Source: Silene latifolia (taxonomy: Eukaryota; Streptophyta; Magnoliopsida; Caryophyllales; Caryophyllaceae). From it: a stretch of 64,000 nt of DNA. The DNA lies in NCBI RefSeq assembly GCF_048544455.1, contig NC_133534.1, forward strand, positions 35,154,217 to 35,218,216, in the 5' to 3' direction. Below, piece after piece: positions 20,612 through 33,945 of the stretch; position 1 is the first letter of the stretch; each line of letters starts with the position of its first letter. A program made the translations under genes and the position numbers. The notes beneath the pieces were generated by a model. The model was not told the DNA's origin and made no database searches. It saw only the letters and a program-made list of their open reading frames with translations.

Positions 20612-21907
20612 TTATACTCGCCTTTGCATATAGGTAGTTAGGCTTGATGGCCGGGTCGAATATTGAGAAGGCCCAATGGTCGTTCTAGTGGTTCTATTTG
20701 TTGTTGCTTGAAGATCTTCTTCAAATTCGGTGGTGTCAAAATAGTTTGCATAAGTGTCTCGTTCATCCTCCACTATCATATTATGCATGATGATACAAGC
20801 CATTAAAATTCTTCTCATCAAAGTTGGATCCCAAACAAGACATGGTCGTTTTATATATGCAAATCGAGCTTGTAAGACTCCAAATGCACGCTCCACGTCT
20901 TTTCTAACGGCTTCTCGACATTGAGCAAATAACTTATGCTTTTGAAGTTGCGGAGCATTAATCGATTTAACAAATGTAGCCCATTGAGGGTATATACCAT
21001 CAGTAAGATAATATCCCATGTTATATTCATTACCATTCACACTGAAATTTACCTGCGGTGCTCGACCTTCTAGAATATCATCAAAAACCGGGGATCGTTG
21101 AAGCACATTAATATCATTGGAAGAACCCGGAGTTCCAAAAAAAGCATGCCATATCCATAAATCGTACGATGCAACAGCTTCCAAAATTATTGTTGCCTTC
21201 TTATTTCTTCCAGCATATTGTCCCGCCCAAGCTGTTGGGCAGTTCTTCCACTCCCAATGCATGCAATCAATACTACCCATCATGCCTGGAAAACCGCGTT
21301 GCTCCCCTACGTAAAGTAATCTTGTCATGTCTTGTTGATTAGGTCTTCGCAGGTACTCATTACCAAAAATATTTATTACCCCATCAACAAATTCTACCAA
21401 AGATTCTCGTATAGAGGCATTACTCATTCGCAAGTATTCGTCAATTGAGTCACCGGATGCTCCATAAGCTAACACTCTTATTGCAGCAGTGCACCTTTGC
21501 AATGTTGTATGACTGCCTCTACCGGTTCCGTCATTGCCTTCTTGAAAGAACGGGACTCTTTCATTAAGAGAGTTAACCAAACGAAGAAACACATGTTTAT
21601 GCATGCGAAACCTACGACAGAACATGTGAGGAGGATATACCGGATCATCAGCAAAATAGTCACTGAATACACGTGCATGACCCTCCTCACGATTTCTTTC
21701 TATATATTGTCTGCGAGCTCTAGGAGTTGGATTTGAAGATTGTGAGGATTGAATTAGATGAGAAACGAGAGCTTGATGTAACAAGCGATCTTGCTCCATA
21801 TTTTGTTCATGCCATTGAGTAAAATCATTTAATCTTTCACTCATTGGGATTAAAAGTGAATTATCTGAGCTAGAACTTGAATCATTTGAACTTTCGTCTG
21901 AAGACAT
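20612..21907 (-). CDS. PIF/Harbinger transposase (DDE_Tnp_4 family)
   Basis: An uninterrupted 431-residue protein of the length expected for PIF/Harbinger transposases, the nuclear enzymes that cut and rejoin the element at TWA target sites. The N-terminus is acidic and serine-rich (residues 1-20). A helix-turn-helix-like region follows (about 95-165, FCRRFRMHKHVFLRLVNSL). The catalytic triad candidates are D214 (MGSIDCMHW), D265 (GTPGSSNDINVL) and E339 (DVERAFGVLQARF), all with the family's flanking residues. LTDGIYPQW is also conserved. The stop lies in a Q-R-R-V tail. It is encoded on the same strand as, and downstream of, the Myb/SANT-like ORF1 at 22.4-23.6 kb, the usual Pong/PIF layout. 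The enzyme looks intact and could be active. Confidence 0.93.
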   Translation of the reverse strand: MSSDESSNDSSSSSDNSLLIPMSERLNDFTQWHEQNMEQDRLLHQALVSHLIQSSQSSNPTPRARRQYIERNREEGHARVFSDYFADDPVYPPHMFCRRFRMHKHVFLRLVNSLNERVPFFQEGNDGTGRGSHTTLQRCTAAIRVLAYGASGDSIDEYLRMSNASIRESLVEFVDGVINIFGNEYLRRPNQQDMTRLLYVGEQRGFPGMMGSIDCMHWEWKNCPTAWAGQYAGRNKKATIILEAVASYDLWIWHAFFGTPGSSNDINVLQRSPVFDDILEGRAPQVNFSVNGNEYNMGYYLTDGIYPQWATFVKSINAPQLQKHKLFAQCREAVRKDVERAFGVLQARFAYIKRPCLVWDPTLMRRILMACIIMHNMIVEDERDTYANYFDTTEFEEDLQATTNRTTRTTIGPSQYSTRPSSLTTYMQRRV

Positions 21908-22411
21908 AATTTGAAGTAATATGAGGTAGAGGAAGATGGGGTGGGTGTGAACTTCTTGACAAAGTTAGGAACACTTATTTATAGAGTAGTTGTGTGGATA
22001 CAAATGCATCTGATATTTGATATAGACGAGTCACTGTAATCTTTCTAGTGCAAAAAGATGAGTAGACCTAACAATGTTGTGCAGAGAGATTTGACAATAC
22101 AAGGAATTGTTGATATACAGAATTAAATGTTGTGCATGAGTGATATGAAAACACAATGCATTATTGTTGATGTTCAATGAGATTTGACAATACAATACTC
22201 AATTTTGAAGTGCTCAATTCATTTCGAGTAATACAGTAATCCATTTAAACTTCATTAATTAAAAATAAAGTCTAATACATTAAAACTATATTACATATAA
22301 AAACTACTAGATTAACACGATCCATAAAAATACTAGATTAACATGACCCATATAAATGAAAACTAATACATTAACACTTAAAAACGAACACATTACAACT
22401 TGTATTTAAAC

Positions 22412-23613
22412 TTAAAGATTATATAATCTTTTTATAAGAATCTGTTTGAACTCTTGTTCGTCCGGGCGTAAGTTATTTCTTCCTAGTAACGTATTCAACA
22501 ACATCTTGTTAGTCCTTTTGTCGCGACCTTCCTCTTTTTTCTTCACGATCTCGTGTCGAACTTTCTCCATTTCCAACTCCATCTCAATTTTCTTCTGCAT
22601 AACTTCATTACCTCTGTCTCTTGAAATTTGCATGTCATCAAGTTTTGAGGTAAAATCTTCATTAAACAAGGAATTGGATGCTACCGCTTTACCTTTACGT
22701 TTCTTTTTTGCTGCATCTCTACCCTCTGGACGATGTTCAAATGCTTCACTAACATTAACACTCGGAGGGGTGTCGGATTCATTCATCCTAGACCTTTTCG
22801 AACTACCACTGCTAATTGGAGTTAATTCCCCATTGGAGGTTATATCTACTTGTTGCTCGTTAATATTTTCGATACTCCACTTCGAATGTTTACACATAAT
22901 ATTTTTAAAAACCTTTAAGTCAGCATACCTTACATTCCCATTGTCAGCTTCAAAAAGCTTTTGAGCATCGTTCTCCAGGTCTTCGTCATTTGTCCCACTC
23001 CTTTTTGGCCTACTGAGCATTGCCTTGTAACAAGAAATCCACTTATTTGCCATTTCATTTAGTTTTTTGAAACGACATTTCAAAGCATCTTCGGTTCGAA
23101 CACCAATTTCATTAGGATTTTCAGAACGAGATTGCTCATACATCTCCACTACTTTTCCCCATCTTGTGAATGAACTTTGGTTTTTGCCGGTAATGGCATT
23201 GGTTCTACTAAAAACCCATGCCGACATTAGAGCTTCATCTTCCTTCTCTCGCCATGTTTTACTTGACCCTTTTGTATTTGTTTTTTTTTTGGAGCTTGAG
23301 AAGGAGAAGGTTGTGTATGCTCTACACGAATTTTAGATGAGTTCGGAGACCAATTTAGATCTACGGTATTATTAACATTTTGAAAAATATGAGAACGTGG
23401 AATGTTTTGAGAATTATAATGCATATTGGAATGCATTTGGGAGCTCGGAGAATTTGAAAAGTTAATATAACTAGGTAAATTTGAATAATTTTGGGATGGT
23501 AATTGTTGAAAATTTGAAACATTTTGATTATTTTGGTAATAATTATCTTGCGAATATCGTTGTGAAGTGGGATTATCTTGCGAATCTAACAAATTTTGAA
23601 AACTTTTATCCAT
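22412..23613 (-). CDS. PIF/Harbinger ORF1, Myb/SANT-like DNA-binding protein (one frame slip)
   Basis: Partner protein of Harbinger transposases, needed for DNA binding and nuclear import. The N-terminal 120 residues are rich in Asn, Ser and Gln (MDKSFQNLLDSQDNPTSQ). A trihelix/SANT-like region follows with TWREKEDEALMSAWVF and TRWGKVVEMYEQS, then a basic segment (AAKKKRKGKAV) and a charged coiled-coil-like C-terminus (MQKKIEMELEMEKVRHEI) like the NAM-associated domain. The frame slips at a run of ten A residues (minus strand; 23281-23290), so the two parts read in different frames. A homopolymer sequencing error is a plausible cause. The start at 23613 follows an AT-rich leader. About 500 bases separate it from the transposase gene. 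Confidence 0.8.
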
Positions 23614-24076
23614 ATTTTATGTGAGGAACTATTTTATATATATGTATAAATTTTTGAGTGCTAAAAGTTTTTTTTTTCTTTTTTGGAGATAAAATGGAGT
23701 AATAAGAGAAGGTAGAAAATTAAAGTGGGTAAAATATATCAAAATTGGTCTCTATTTATAGATCATGAAAAAATATGACTGTTGGTAATTTTTTTTTTTA
23801 TAAAGTATTTTTTAAAATATAGCCGTTGCAAAGTTTCTAACGGATATAAAATAAAGACCAATAAGAACAAGCCAAGTGTCAGCGTAAGAAGGGAGATGAG
23901 TTTTTTTGTACGTGAGGATTGTTTTTTCTGATTTTGCCAACCTTTGAGCCAATTAATGATGGACATGTGGCAAGGTTTACTTCACTTTGCAGAGGTCTTC
24001 TGCACACCCACATATCTACAAAGTTTGGTTGGGGTTGATTTTTTTATAGTTGTTTTACTTTGGACCTTGGACCTAG
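23614..24076. other. Harbinger 5' flank to the end of the insertion
   Basis: AT-rich, non-coding. Probable promoter side of ORF1 (TTTATATATATG near 23635). The terminal repeats of the Harbinger element should lie here but I could not pair them with the 20.0-kb side with confidence. Confidence 0.4.
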
Positions 24077-25454
24077 ACCTTGTTTCTAACCCTCGTTAAA
24101 CTTAGTCTAAGATTCACGTGAGCAACCACTTGTGAAATTATAGCATCTTTCTGCCGAGATAGGCCTTTAAAGACACGATTATTACGCTCATGCCAAATAT
24201 AGTAGAGGGTACAAAGAAGAGCGCATCTCTTACATTTTTTTAATACAGCTTCTCCCTCTATTGTGAGAATAAAATCATTCCAAAATAGAGGGTAATTCAA
24301 GAACATAAGTAGCAAAACTGAAATAGGCTTGAATGTCCATACACGAGTTGACTAGGGACAACCAAAAAATAAATGGAGATGCGTTTCTTCATCAGCTTCA
24401 CAAAGCACACATCGATTAACCCATAAAGAACCTCGTTGAATATACCTGTCAACAGTGGGCAACCTCATTTGAGCAGCAAGATGTCCAATGTAGCCATGCT
24501 TGGGATAAACCACAGGATTATAAAGAGTAAACCTCCAAAAAACCTTCTGGTGGGAAGTTCTGAAAACGGAATAAAACACCCCAACATCAAAGGCGGAAGT
24601 TATGGCAGCCAACTGGTTAGTCGCCTCTCCTATACCCAATATGGAAATGAGATCATTCCGAACACTCGGGATGTTATTCCAGTACCAAGAAGTGGCAGAA
24701 TTTTTCAATGCACCCCAAATACTAACACCCTTCAAGAGGTAAGTCTGAACTGTAACACCCCAATTTATTCAGGAGCCTATAGCTAGGTTTCCCAAGTAGA
24801 TGAGAGCGTTACCATCTCGCCGAAGGGAGTGAATAACAAAGTACAACAAACCAAAGTACTTTAGATAAAATTTAGCGATTACATGTTTATTACAAATTAA
24901 CTAAACTAAATCAACTTAATATAAAATAAATTACAACTCGCAGCGAAAATAAATAAAGTGAATAATAAAACTATATTATCTAGACTTCTAGGTAGACTGG
25001 TCGAATCCTCACGTGTCCCCATAAGCTCTGAAGTCAGCTAATCTTAAATACCTGTCATTCTGTCAAGTCTGCTCCCCAGTTCGGTTGATCACAGGTGTTC
25101 ACGAATACACTGTCAACCACGAGGTTGAGTAGGAATAAATACTAACAACATGAATTAACAATAGATAATTAAATTCCATACACATGGCACCACTCCCTTA
25201 ACAACGTGCTCCGTCTCATGACATGGAACACCTTCTTTAACAACGTGCTCATACCACCATGGTACATCTCCCTTAACAACGCACCGTCTTTCCTTTACAA
25301 TAGTACCCCTCCCCCAACAACGTACATATTACAGTTTATCTCAGAGTACAACTCCTTTAACAACGTACCTCTGACCACAACACCTCCCATCGCAATTCCA
25401 CATTCATAATTAACAATAATAATTAATCTCAGCTTGTCATAATTTCACATCCAC

Positions 25455-25472
25455 AATAACAATAATAATAAC

Positions 25473-25523
<51 letters not shown>
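25455..25523. repeat. (AAT)n microsatellite, left of the Retand-like insertion
   Basis: About 20 AAT/AAC units. The Retand-like element inserted at its end; the other side is the far longer tract at 36126-36801. Confidence 0.9.
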
Positions 25524-26085
25524 TGTTCCGGGTGTAATTCCGGAGCAGGATTGTGACCACTTGAGCTTGTGGTATGATGTCGTTGCTTGTCTCTTCCTTT
25601 CACTCTTTCCTGTCAAGATGAACAAACTGAGGGCTCGGCTTGGGGCCAAACGTACTCACTCCGACGCTCAAGTCAGTAAACTTAGAGAGATAAGTTGTAT
25701 GTTAACTTGGCAAAGTATATTGTAGAGAGATAAGGGAGTTTATACCAGATTTTCAGTCAGTTTCTCAATGAGAGATGTGGAGTATTTATAGACTTTCACC
25801 TTTTGTCACGTAGTGGCCAAGTAGCCAAGTGGCATAGCAGGTGGAAAGACTGTCTTACCCTCGGCCGAGGGACCCATGACAGGCCGGCAGGCCTGGTTGA
25901 CTCCATGCCGAGGGGACTGGATGTGAGTACGCAGATATGCTTCTCGGCCGGCTAGCTGCCGAGACCCAAGCGACAGGCCGACAGGCTTCGTCGGTTAGGT
26001 CGCTTTTCCTTTGACTTGTTGTCTTTTGGCTTTGACCTTGCTCAATATGTTGACTCGGTCAGCGGGTGCAGAATATGCCCCATCA
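25524..26085 (-). repeat. 3' LTR of the Retand-like element
   Basis: 562 bases, starting TGTTCCGGGTGTAATTCC and ending ATATGCCCCATCA on the plus strand; near-identical to 35567-36125. Confidence 0.93.
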
Positions 26086-26673
26086 ATTTGCCTCCAGCGT
26101 AGTCTATGCCGTGGTATGGACCTTCGATGCGTGTTGAGCGTATTCTGCGCATGTCGACCTTCTTCCTCGGCTTGGTTCTATTCAGGCCGTACCATATCCC
26201 CCCTCCACATGGTTGTGTAATGGACATCGAATGTGGAAAAGAAAATGGCGCTGGCCGAGACCAAGGTTGAGAGTGCCGTGTGCTTTTGATTGCCCCCGCC
26301 GTCTTTGCCAAGCTTGGTTGATCAGCTGGCCGTTGGCAAGTAGATACCAAGGAGCGTGTCGAAGAAGATTGGTCACTGTATGTCGATTGACATTCCGTGG
26401 CTGCATGCTTGACACGTGGCCTGGTGCTGATTGGTGGACGCTTCATGGGTTTTGCTCTGATTGGACCACTGAATGGGCTTTGCTCTATAAATAGAGCAGT
26501 ATGCCCCTCATTTTGACCTGCAAACTTCTTTTTCTTAAAAAAAATTCCTCTCTCTAGTTTTCGAAGCGTTTTCTCTCTCTAATTTTCGAAGCGTTACTCG
26601 GCGTAACACTTTCTTTCAAGGTAAACAAACAAATTCTTCCCCAACTTTTATTTGTTAATTAATTGTTGCCACC

Positions 26674-29270
26674 ATGTCTGCTGCTGATGCTCTGCCTAGT
26701 ACCTCAACTCCGGGGGGCGAACCGTCGCGTCCCGATGAACAAGAGCCACTGGTTGTCACCCCAATAGGGTTCGGGGGTCGCAAGTCGCCTTCTCCTGAAA
26801 TCGACGAGAAATTTCTCGAGGATTTCGATGATGATGATGATGAAAAGACCCAATCTGACTCAGAGAGGCCGCATTACTTGTGGCACGGCGAAGCCTGCTC
26901 GATCAAACCTGATCGCGTTTGGACGAACAAGTTCGCTTCTGTCTCCGGGCCTGAACTTTTTGAAGATCACTACAACTTCGGCAGGGGTATAGAATTATTG
27001 TCCCTGTGGGTGATCAGGCAGTCTGTTACCCTCCCGAAGGTTGTATCGGCGTGTATATTAGACATCTGGAGTATGGGCTCCGATTTCCTCTTAATGAACA
27101 CGTCGCGGCCATAATCAAAGCCATGAATGTCGCCGTGGCACAACTGCATCCGTTGGCCATTAGGACGATTATTGGCTTCGTATGGTTTTGTCTCTTTAAG
27201 GGGGAGGCCCCAACGGTGAACCTTTTCTGCCGGCTCCACCATCTTTTGTCTACCCAAGGCGGCACGGGGTGGTAGCGTGCGTGCGACCGAGCCGGGTTAC
27301 GTGACCATCTCAAGCCGACATCCCGCAAAGACCGGAAGGGGCGGTGGGTATATGTCGAGGTTCCGGAGGACTATCCACCGCCCGGTCCTTCCGGCGCGCG
27401 TCAATTTGCGGTGTGAGAGTCGGGGGAGCATGAAAGATATGTCTCCCGTAATAAGATTAAGATGGACGCCAAGAAGGTCTATCTTAAGGACGACGAAGTG
27501 CGGGCAATGAGCATGTTCGAGGCTGAGAGGGATGGCACGCCGAAGGGATGAATGCCTCCGACGCAGATCGTCCTTCAAGACGAGCCGCTTTGTCACGTCG
27601 GCCTCGTACCGGCCCTCAGCCAGGGTGAGTGGGGTCGGTATGAGGCCCACCTTTGCTTTTTATGCTTCTATATTTGAGCCTCGGTTTACTTCTTTTGCTT
27701 AACTCCTGCTTTGTTTCTTGCAGATCGATTTGGCCGGGATCTGTCTGTCTCCATCCTACGCAAGTTTGGACTTGACCAGGATAGGAGAGTCGTTGAACTG
27801 CACCCTAAAGCCGCGTCGCGTGATCGCAGGCAGGCCCCGCACGAACTCATGGAGCAGGCGTTGAAGGCAATGGATGTGGGGGCGACCCAAGCGGCGATTG
27901 GCGGTAACGTGCCGCGCCGGAGACCAAAAACAACGTCTGCGGCGGCTACGACGTCAACTCCAACTCGATCTCCAATCCCCGCAGTCCAAAAGGATAAGGT
28001 GGTCGTCAATGTTGACGAGGACGTCACCGTTCTGGAGGGTCCTCCTCCTTCAAATAAGAGGAAAGAAACAACTGCTGCTGCTGTTACGAGAGGCGGGGAA
28101 AGAGGAGGGGGTCAGGCCCTCAATCCAAGAAGGCCAGGATCTGATACGGATCTAACCCATGGCTCGGATTTAGCGAGTTCTTTATGCATTCGATGACAGG
28201 CTTTCGATATGTCGATGAATGTTGACATGGACGCTTTATGCAGGTTTTTATAGATCGACCATCGCCATGTTGTTGTTCTCACCGAACGGCAATTGGAGAA
28301 GCGACTGTGCAGGACGGGCGAAAAAAATGTCGCCGCCGACTCCTCGTCCGAGAAGGTTTCCTTCGTTCGGCTCGGGCGGACGACATAAGGTTGGCTAAAA
28401 GGGTGGTGAAGTGGGTGAAGTTGATTCGGCACTCATCTTCTCGAGCAAGAAAAGCTCGTGGCTCAATCGCCCTGCGCTCGAACGGCTTAGGCTTGAGCTT
28501 GCCGCTTCTAAGGCGGAGGCCGAGAAGACGAAGAAGGACTTCCTGGCCACCATGAAGGACTTCTCTCGAGCGAAAGCTTAAGGAGGACGCCGAGAAGGTG
28601 GTCTGGCCGAGAGAGCCAAGGTTGAGTCGTTGGGCGATGCCGCTAAGGCTGCGGGAGGAGAGGAACAAGCTTGAGGGTGGTTACAAGGCCATGGTTGAGC
28701 AGAGGGAAAGATGGAAGGCCCTGCATTTGGCTGAGGCGAAGGAGCACAAGGGCACAAAGGCTATCCTTGCTCAGAGGGAGAAGGATATTGAGATGCTGAA
28801 AACCGTTATCATCCCTGAAATGTGTGCCCGGTACCGGGACCAAGCTGAAGATTATACAAGGGATGCGATTAAGGAGCTCCTTCCTGAAGGCACCTTTCCG
28901 TGGCAAGATTTTGACAAAGCTTACGGATGAGAAGGCGGGCATTGCGGGAGGCCAAGGCCGCAACCGAGGCGAAGGCGGCGAAGGCCGCTCGGGAAGCTGC
29001 GCCAAGGCGGCCCATGATGCTAAGGTGAAGGAGGCTAGAGAGGAGGCCGAGAGGGCAAAGGCAAGTGAAGCCGCCAAGTCGTCCTCTGGGTCGCCCCCGT
29101 TGGTGATGATGCTGCTATCGCTGCCGGTGGCGAGCAGCAACAAGCATAGGGAGACGGGCAGTCGTCACCAGATTCACCCGGCCCTTCGGACAGCTTCAGC
29201 TGTTCGGGGGCCAACTATTGAGCATTTCCTCCCTGCCATCCTTTTGGCGCTTCATGTCTTAATGTTGTAA
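26674..29270 (+). pseudogene. opposite-strand extra ORF region of the Retand-like element
   Basis: Fragments on the plus strand begin MSAADALPSTSTPGGE. They contain YIRHLEYGLRFPLNEHVA and AQLHPLAIRTIIGFVWF, like the gypsy-type transposon domain (PF04195, Transposase_28) known from the antisense ORF of Tat-lineage elements. A long Ala/Glu/Lys-rich coiled-coil-like tail follows. It is broken in several places and of fossil character. The region 29271-30050 to its right shows repeated GGCCGAGG motifs and no clear coding. Confidence 0.7.
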
Positions 29271-30050
29271 TATTTTGTTGTTCCTTCTTTTTTTGTTAAA
29301 CTTTGGTAGGTTGTGCTTAGGCTATCCCTATGGGGACGGCCGTCGACTTTGTTTTGCCTCACTTGTAAACATTTTTAATGAAGTTTGTTTATCTGCCTTC
29401 GGCTTGGCCGAGGCTTTGATCTCATCCTCCATTTAGTTGTCTTTTTACGTTTTTAAACATATTGAGCGCTTTTTCGTTTTTACCTTCGGCTTGGCCGAGG
29501 AAATTAGATTGCGTATCTCAACTGTACTTAAACGTTTTTAGCATATTGGTCGTGTCCTTTGCTGCACCTGAACAGGCCGAGGTAGCAAGATTCACGTTTC
29601 CCAATTTACTCTGCAACATGTTGGCATGTCGGTCGCTTCCTCCTCCACTCCCGGCTTTGGCCGAGGCGGTCGATTTGCGCTTCCCAAGCGCCGTTGTAAA
29701 CATGTTAGCATATCGGTCGTTTCCCCGTCACTCCTGGCTTTGGCCGAGGCAATCGAGGTTACGGCTCGATTGCATTCGTATCTATAGACATATTGATCGC
29801 TTCTCTGCCACTCCCGGATTGGCCGAGGCAGTCAAATTTGCGTTTCTCAACTGTACTTATACGTTCTTAAGCATGTTGGTCACTTTCGCGAGTATCAACT
29901 GCATTTGTAGTGACTGCCCGGCTTTGGCCGTGGCGTCTACTTTGGTACGACTACGGAGGGGACAAGCATTTCGACGGAAAAATTGGATCACTCTTCATTA
30001 GATATAATCACGCGTTGGGGTGTCCACAACGGTCTCGGACACCTCCGCCG

Positions 30051-33000
30051 CTATATGAAATATTTCCTAAGGTTGTCTGTGTTCCAGTGGCTCATTAGAG
30101 GCACACCCTCCATGTCTGTCAGCCGGTATGTCTCCGGCCTCATTACTTCAACCACCCTGTAGGGTCCTTCCCAGTTGGCCGTCATCTTACCATGGATGTT
30201 TCCTTTGTTTGTTGCGGCCGACTTTCTCAGGACTAGATCTCCTACTCTTAAGTCCCTTTTGTGGACCCTACGGTTATATGCTCTTCTCATTCGGTTTTGA
30301 TACACTGCCAAGTTGAGCCGTGCCGTATCTCGACTTTATTCGACCAGGTCTAGGGAGGCTCTCAGACCTTCTTCATTTTCGGCTGGGTTAAAGGTTTGCG
30401 TTCTGAATGTCGGCACCGCTGCTTCAATTGGCAGGACGGCCTCAGACCCATAGACTAGGTGGAATTGACTGTACCATGTTGCTTCTTTCTCCGTGGTTCG
30501 AAGTGACCACAGGATATCGGGTAGTTCATCAGCCCATCTTCCCTTTAGATCTTCAACCTTCTTCTTCAACCCGTTCAGTATTGTTTTATTAGCTGCCTCC
30601 GCCTGCCCGTTGCTCTGAGGGTGGCAGACGGAGGAGTATGCAAATTTGATACCAAGCTCTTCCAACCAATTCATAACCATGTCGCTCCAAAACTCTCGGC
30701 CGTGGTCAAATACAATGACTTGGGGCAACCCAAAACGAGTTATGATGTTCTCCCAAATCACCTTTCTTACGACCGCCGTGGTCTTGGCAGGTACCGCGAC
30801 AGCCTCGACCCATTTGGTGAAGTAGTCAACGGCGACAATCAGGTACTTCCTTCCTCCGGAGGCCGTCGGAAATGGTCCTAATAAATCCATCCCCCACTGT
30901 GCAAATGGTAGGGGACTAAGTACTGGTTGCAGGTCTCGGGAAGGTGCATGTATTACCGGAGCATGCATCGACAATTCTTGCACTTCTTGGTTTTTGCCCC
31001 GGAATCTTTCAAAGCATGGTAGGCCGAAGTAGCCGGCTCGGAGAGCTTTGTGGGCTAGCGTTCTCGCCCCCATGTGATGTCCGCAGATGCCTTCGTGAAT
31101 CTCTGTCAAGTATAAGCTCGCGTCGGCCGGGCCGACACATTTCAAGAGTGGTCTTATTACGGACCTTCTGTACAATTCTCCTTCGAACACTAAGTACCTT
31201 GCAGCGATCCTTCTTATCTTCGAGACAGATGCGGTCCTCCGACAACTCTTTTGTCGCCTTGTATTTCATTATCGGAGTCATCCACGTCGTCTCGGCTTCG
31301 ATGTCGCCCACCATGCCGACGGTCTCGGTGATGCTTTTAGCATTTCGATATCCACGAAAGCAGTTCGATCGACATTTTTGATGCTTGAACTGGCAAGTTT
31401 TGAGAGAGCCTCGGCTCGGTTGTTCTCGACACTGGGATGCACTTTGTATTTGGAAAGATTTCAATTTTGAGGTGTCAGCTTTTACCCTCTCCAGGTACCT
31501 TACCATCCCATCGTCTCGAGTCTCATACTCTCCTCGGATTTGATTATTCACTAAGAGTGAGTCTGTCTTCAACACAATATGCTCCGCCCCGGCAGCTCTA
31601 GCTAACTCGACTCCAGTTATCACCGCCTCATATTCGGATTCGTTATTTGAGGCCGAGAAGGTAAACTTCAAGGCGTACTCAAACTCGTCTCCGTTAGGGC
31701 TTATGATAAGGATGCCGGCTCCTGAGCTGTTCGCCGTGGAGGACCCGTCGGTATACACTTCCCACACGCCGGGATGTGATTCTTCTTGGTATGTGCACTC
31801 GGCCAGGAAGTCCGCAAGCGCTTGCCCCTTTATTGAAGGCCTCGGCTTGTATTGAATGCCAAAGCCGGAGAGCTCCACTGCCCATTTGATAAGTCTGCCG
31901 GATTTTTCGAATTTTTCTAATGCTTTCTCCAATGGCTGGTCGGTTAAGACCGTCACGGGATGTGCGTCGAAGTAGGGTTTTAGCTTCCTTACGGCAACGA
32001 CGACGGCGAGGGCTGCCTTTTCGATTAGTGGGTAATTTCTTTCGGCGGCCAGTAGTGTATCACTGATAAAGTAAATTGGGTATTGCTGCTTATTTTCTTC
32101 CCTGACGATTACGGCACTGACCGTGGCCGAGGTAATCGCTAAGTATAGATATAACGTCTCCCCGGCGTCGGCTGGACAGGGTCGGTAGTGTCAGAAGGTG
32201 GGCTTTCAGTTGCCTGAAAGTCGTGCTCTGTTCCTCCCCCCAGCTAAAGTCTTTATTCCCCTTCAGCACTTTAAATAACGGAGTGCTCTTATCGGCCGAC
32301 CGAGAGATGAAGCGGGCGAGAGCCGCCATCCTTCCGGTCAGCGTCATAACCTCTTTTCGATTTCGCGGCTCCGGTAGGTCTAGTATTGCTTTGACTTTCT
32401 CTGGATTGGCATCAATTCCCCTGGCGCTGACAAGCACGCCGAGGAACTTGCCGGCCCGGACACCGAAGTTACACTTCTTTGGGTTAAGCTTCATTTTATA
32501 TTTCCTTAGTGAACAAAATGTCTCGCTCAAATCGGCTAAGTGCTCGCTGTCAGACTTGCTTTTTACAATAGCATCGTCGACGTAAGCCTCGATGTTTCGC
32601 CCTTTTTGATTTTGGAACACTTTGTCCACCAGCCTAGTGTAAGTTGCGCCAGTGTTCTTTAAACCGAACGACATCATTTTATACATGAATGTGCCGTGTA
32701 TGGTGATGAATGCGCATTTAGGCATATCTTCCTCGGCCATAAATACCTGATGATACCCTGAGAAGGCGTCTAGCAGGCTTAGCATAGTGTAGCCTGCCGT
32801 GGCGTCAATTAAACTATCTATTCGAGGCAAGGGATAGCAATCTTTAGGGCACGCTTTATTAAGATTGGTAAAATCAACACATCCTCCACGCCCCTGACGA
32901 CTTCCTCACCATTACAACATTTGCTAGCCACTCAGGGTAAGTACAAGGCATGATAAAGCCCGCCGCTAATAATTTGTCTACTTCAGCTTTGATGGCCTCA

Positions 33001-33430
33001 TCCTTCTCGGCCGAGGAGTTCCTCATCTTCTGCTTGACAGGCCGAGCGGTGGAGAGTACGTTCACTTGTGAACGATCACCTCCCGCTCACGCCCTGGCAT
33101 CTCGGCGGCGAGTAAGCGAAGACATCTTTGTTCTTCCTCGCAGGTCTAGGAGATCGGCTCGAATTTTGGCTCGGTCGACACCGAAGCGATTACGGTGCGC
33201 TCTGGGTCAATTTCCACTTCCTCGGTCTCGGCTCCTTCGACCATGCCGACATTAGTATTCATCGGAGCGCCCTCCTGCTGCAAGGATGGGCTCTTTCCTT
33301 TCTCCGATTTCTTCGCCACTTTGAGGGATTGCATGTTGCACCCCCTGGCAGATACTTGGATATTGACTATTTCATCTTTTTCGTCCTTTGAGACGAGCTT
33401 TTGTGCTTCCGATGTCGAGACGTACATCAA
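30051..33430 (-). pseudogene. pol region of the Retand-like element
   Basis: Minus-strand pieces in Ty3 order: an aspartic-protease-side segment near 33.4 kb, reverse transcriptase (about 33.0-32.1 kb, with AYVDDAIVKS), RNase H (31.95-31.3 kb, with YTDGSSTANSSGAGI) and integrase (31.2-30.05 kb, with VDYFTKWVEA). Broken in several places; a fossil. Confidence 0.9.
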
Positions 33431-33945
33431 TGTCGGGCCGGATGGACATCATCGCATCGGCCTCGCTCAAAGTGACCCGGCCTATAAGAACATTGTAGGC
33501 GGACGAACCGTCGATAACCACGAACTCAGATAAAACATTTTTGGCCGCATTCGCTTGGCGAACATCACAGCGTCCCGATTGACCCCATGGGTACCGGTAA
33601 GCCCAGAGAGAAGTCAGTATAGCGGGTTAGTGCGGGGCTCGGGTCTCAATCTTCGGACCGAGATTAAGAAAGCACTCCCGAACATGATGTTCGTGTAGGC
33701 GCTGTGTCAATCAGGCACCTTTTGACCAAGTGGTTGGCTATATCTAAGTGGACTACGAGCGGGTCATTTGTGCGGGCGCGACTCGACTCCTTCGTAGTCC
33801 TTCTTTCCGATGGTTATATCGGGGATGGTGGAAGCGGGGATCGCTGTTTTAGGCACAAAGTTGATGGCTTGGTATAACTCATTTAGGTGCCGTTTGTGCC
33901 CATTAGCTGACCCACCGTTCTCGTTTCCCCCGATGACAACCTGGA

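Larger units (their letters stand above)
16324..24076. mobile_element. 7.75-kb insertion into the L1, carrying a FAR1/MULE gene and a Harbinger element
   Basis: The short sequence ACCTTG stands at 16318-16323 and 24077-24082, and the L1 reading frame continues across it, so the whole interval is one insertion or a stack of insertions. The extended target copies AACAAGGT and AGCAAGGT (minus strand) would fit an 8- or 9-base duplication with a mismatch. No long terminal inverted repeats are visible. A non-TIR MULE carrying the FAR1-type gene, later hit by a PIF/Harbinger element, is my best reading. Confidence 0.55.

Noticed and set aside
20003-24000. CAAGGTTTAC near 20053 and 23971 as Harbinger terminal repeats
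   Set aside because: The two copies are in direct, not inverted, orientation and are not flanked by a TWA duplication.
29462-30001. 179-residue plus-strand frame
   Set aside because: Lies in repeated GGCCGAGG-rich sequence of the Retand-like element between its coding regions; no domain.
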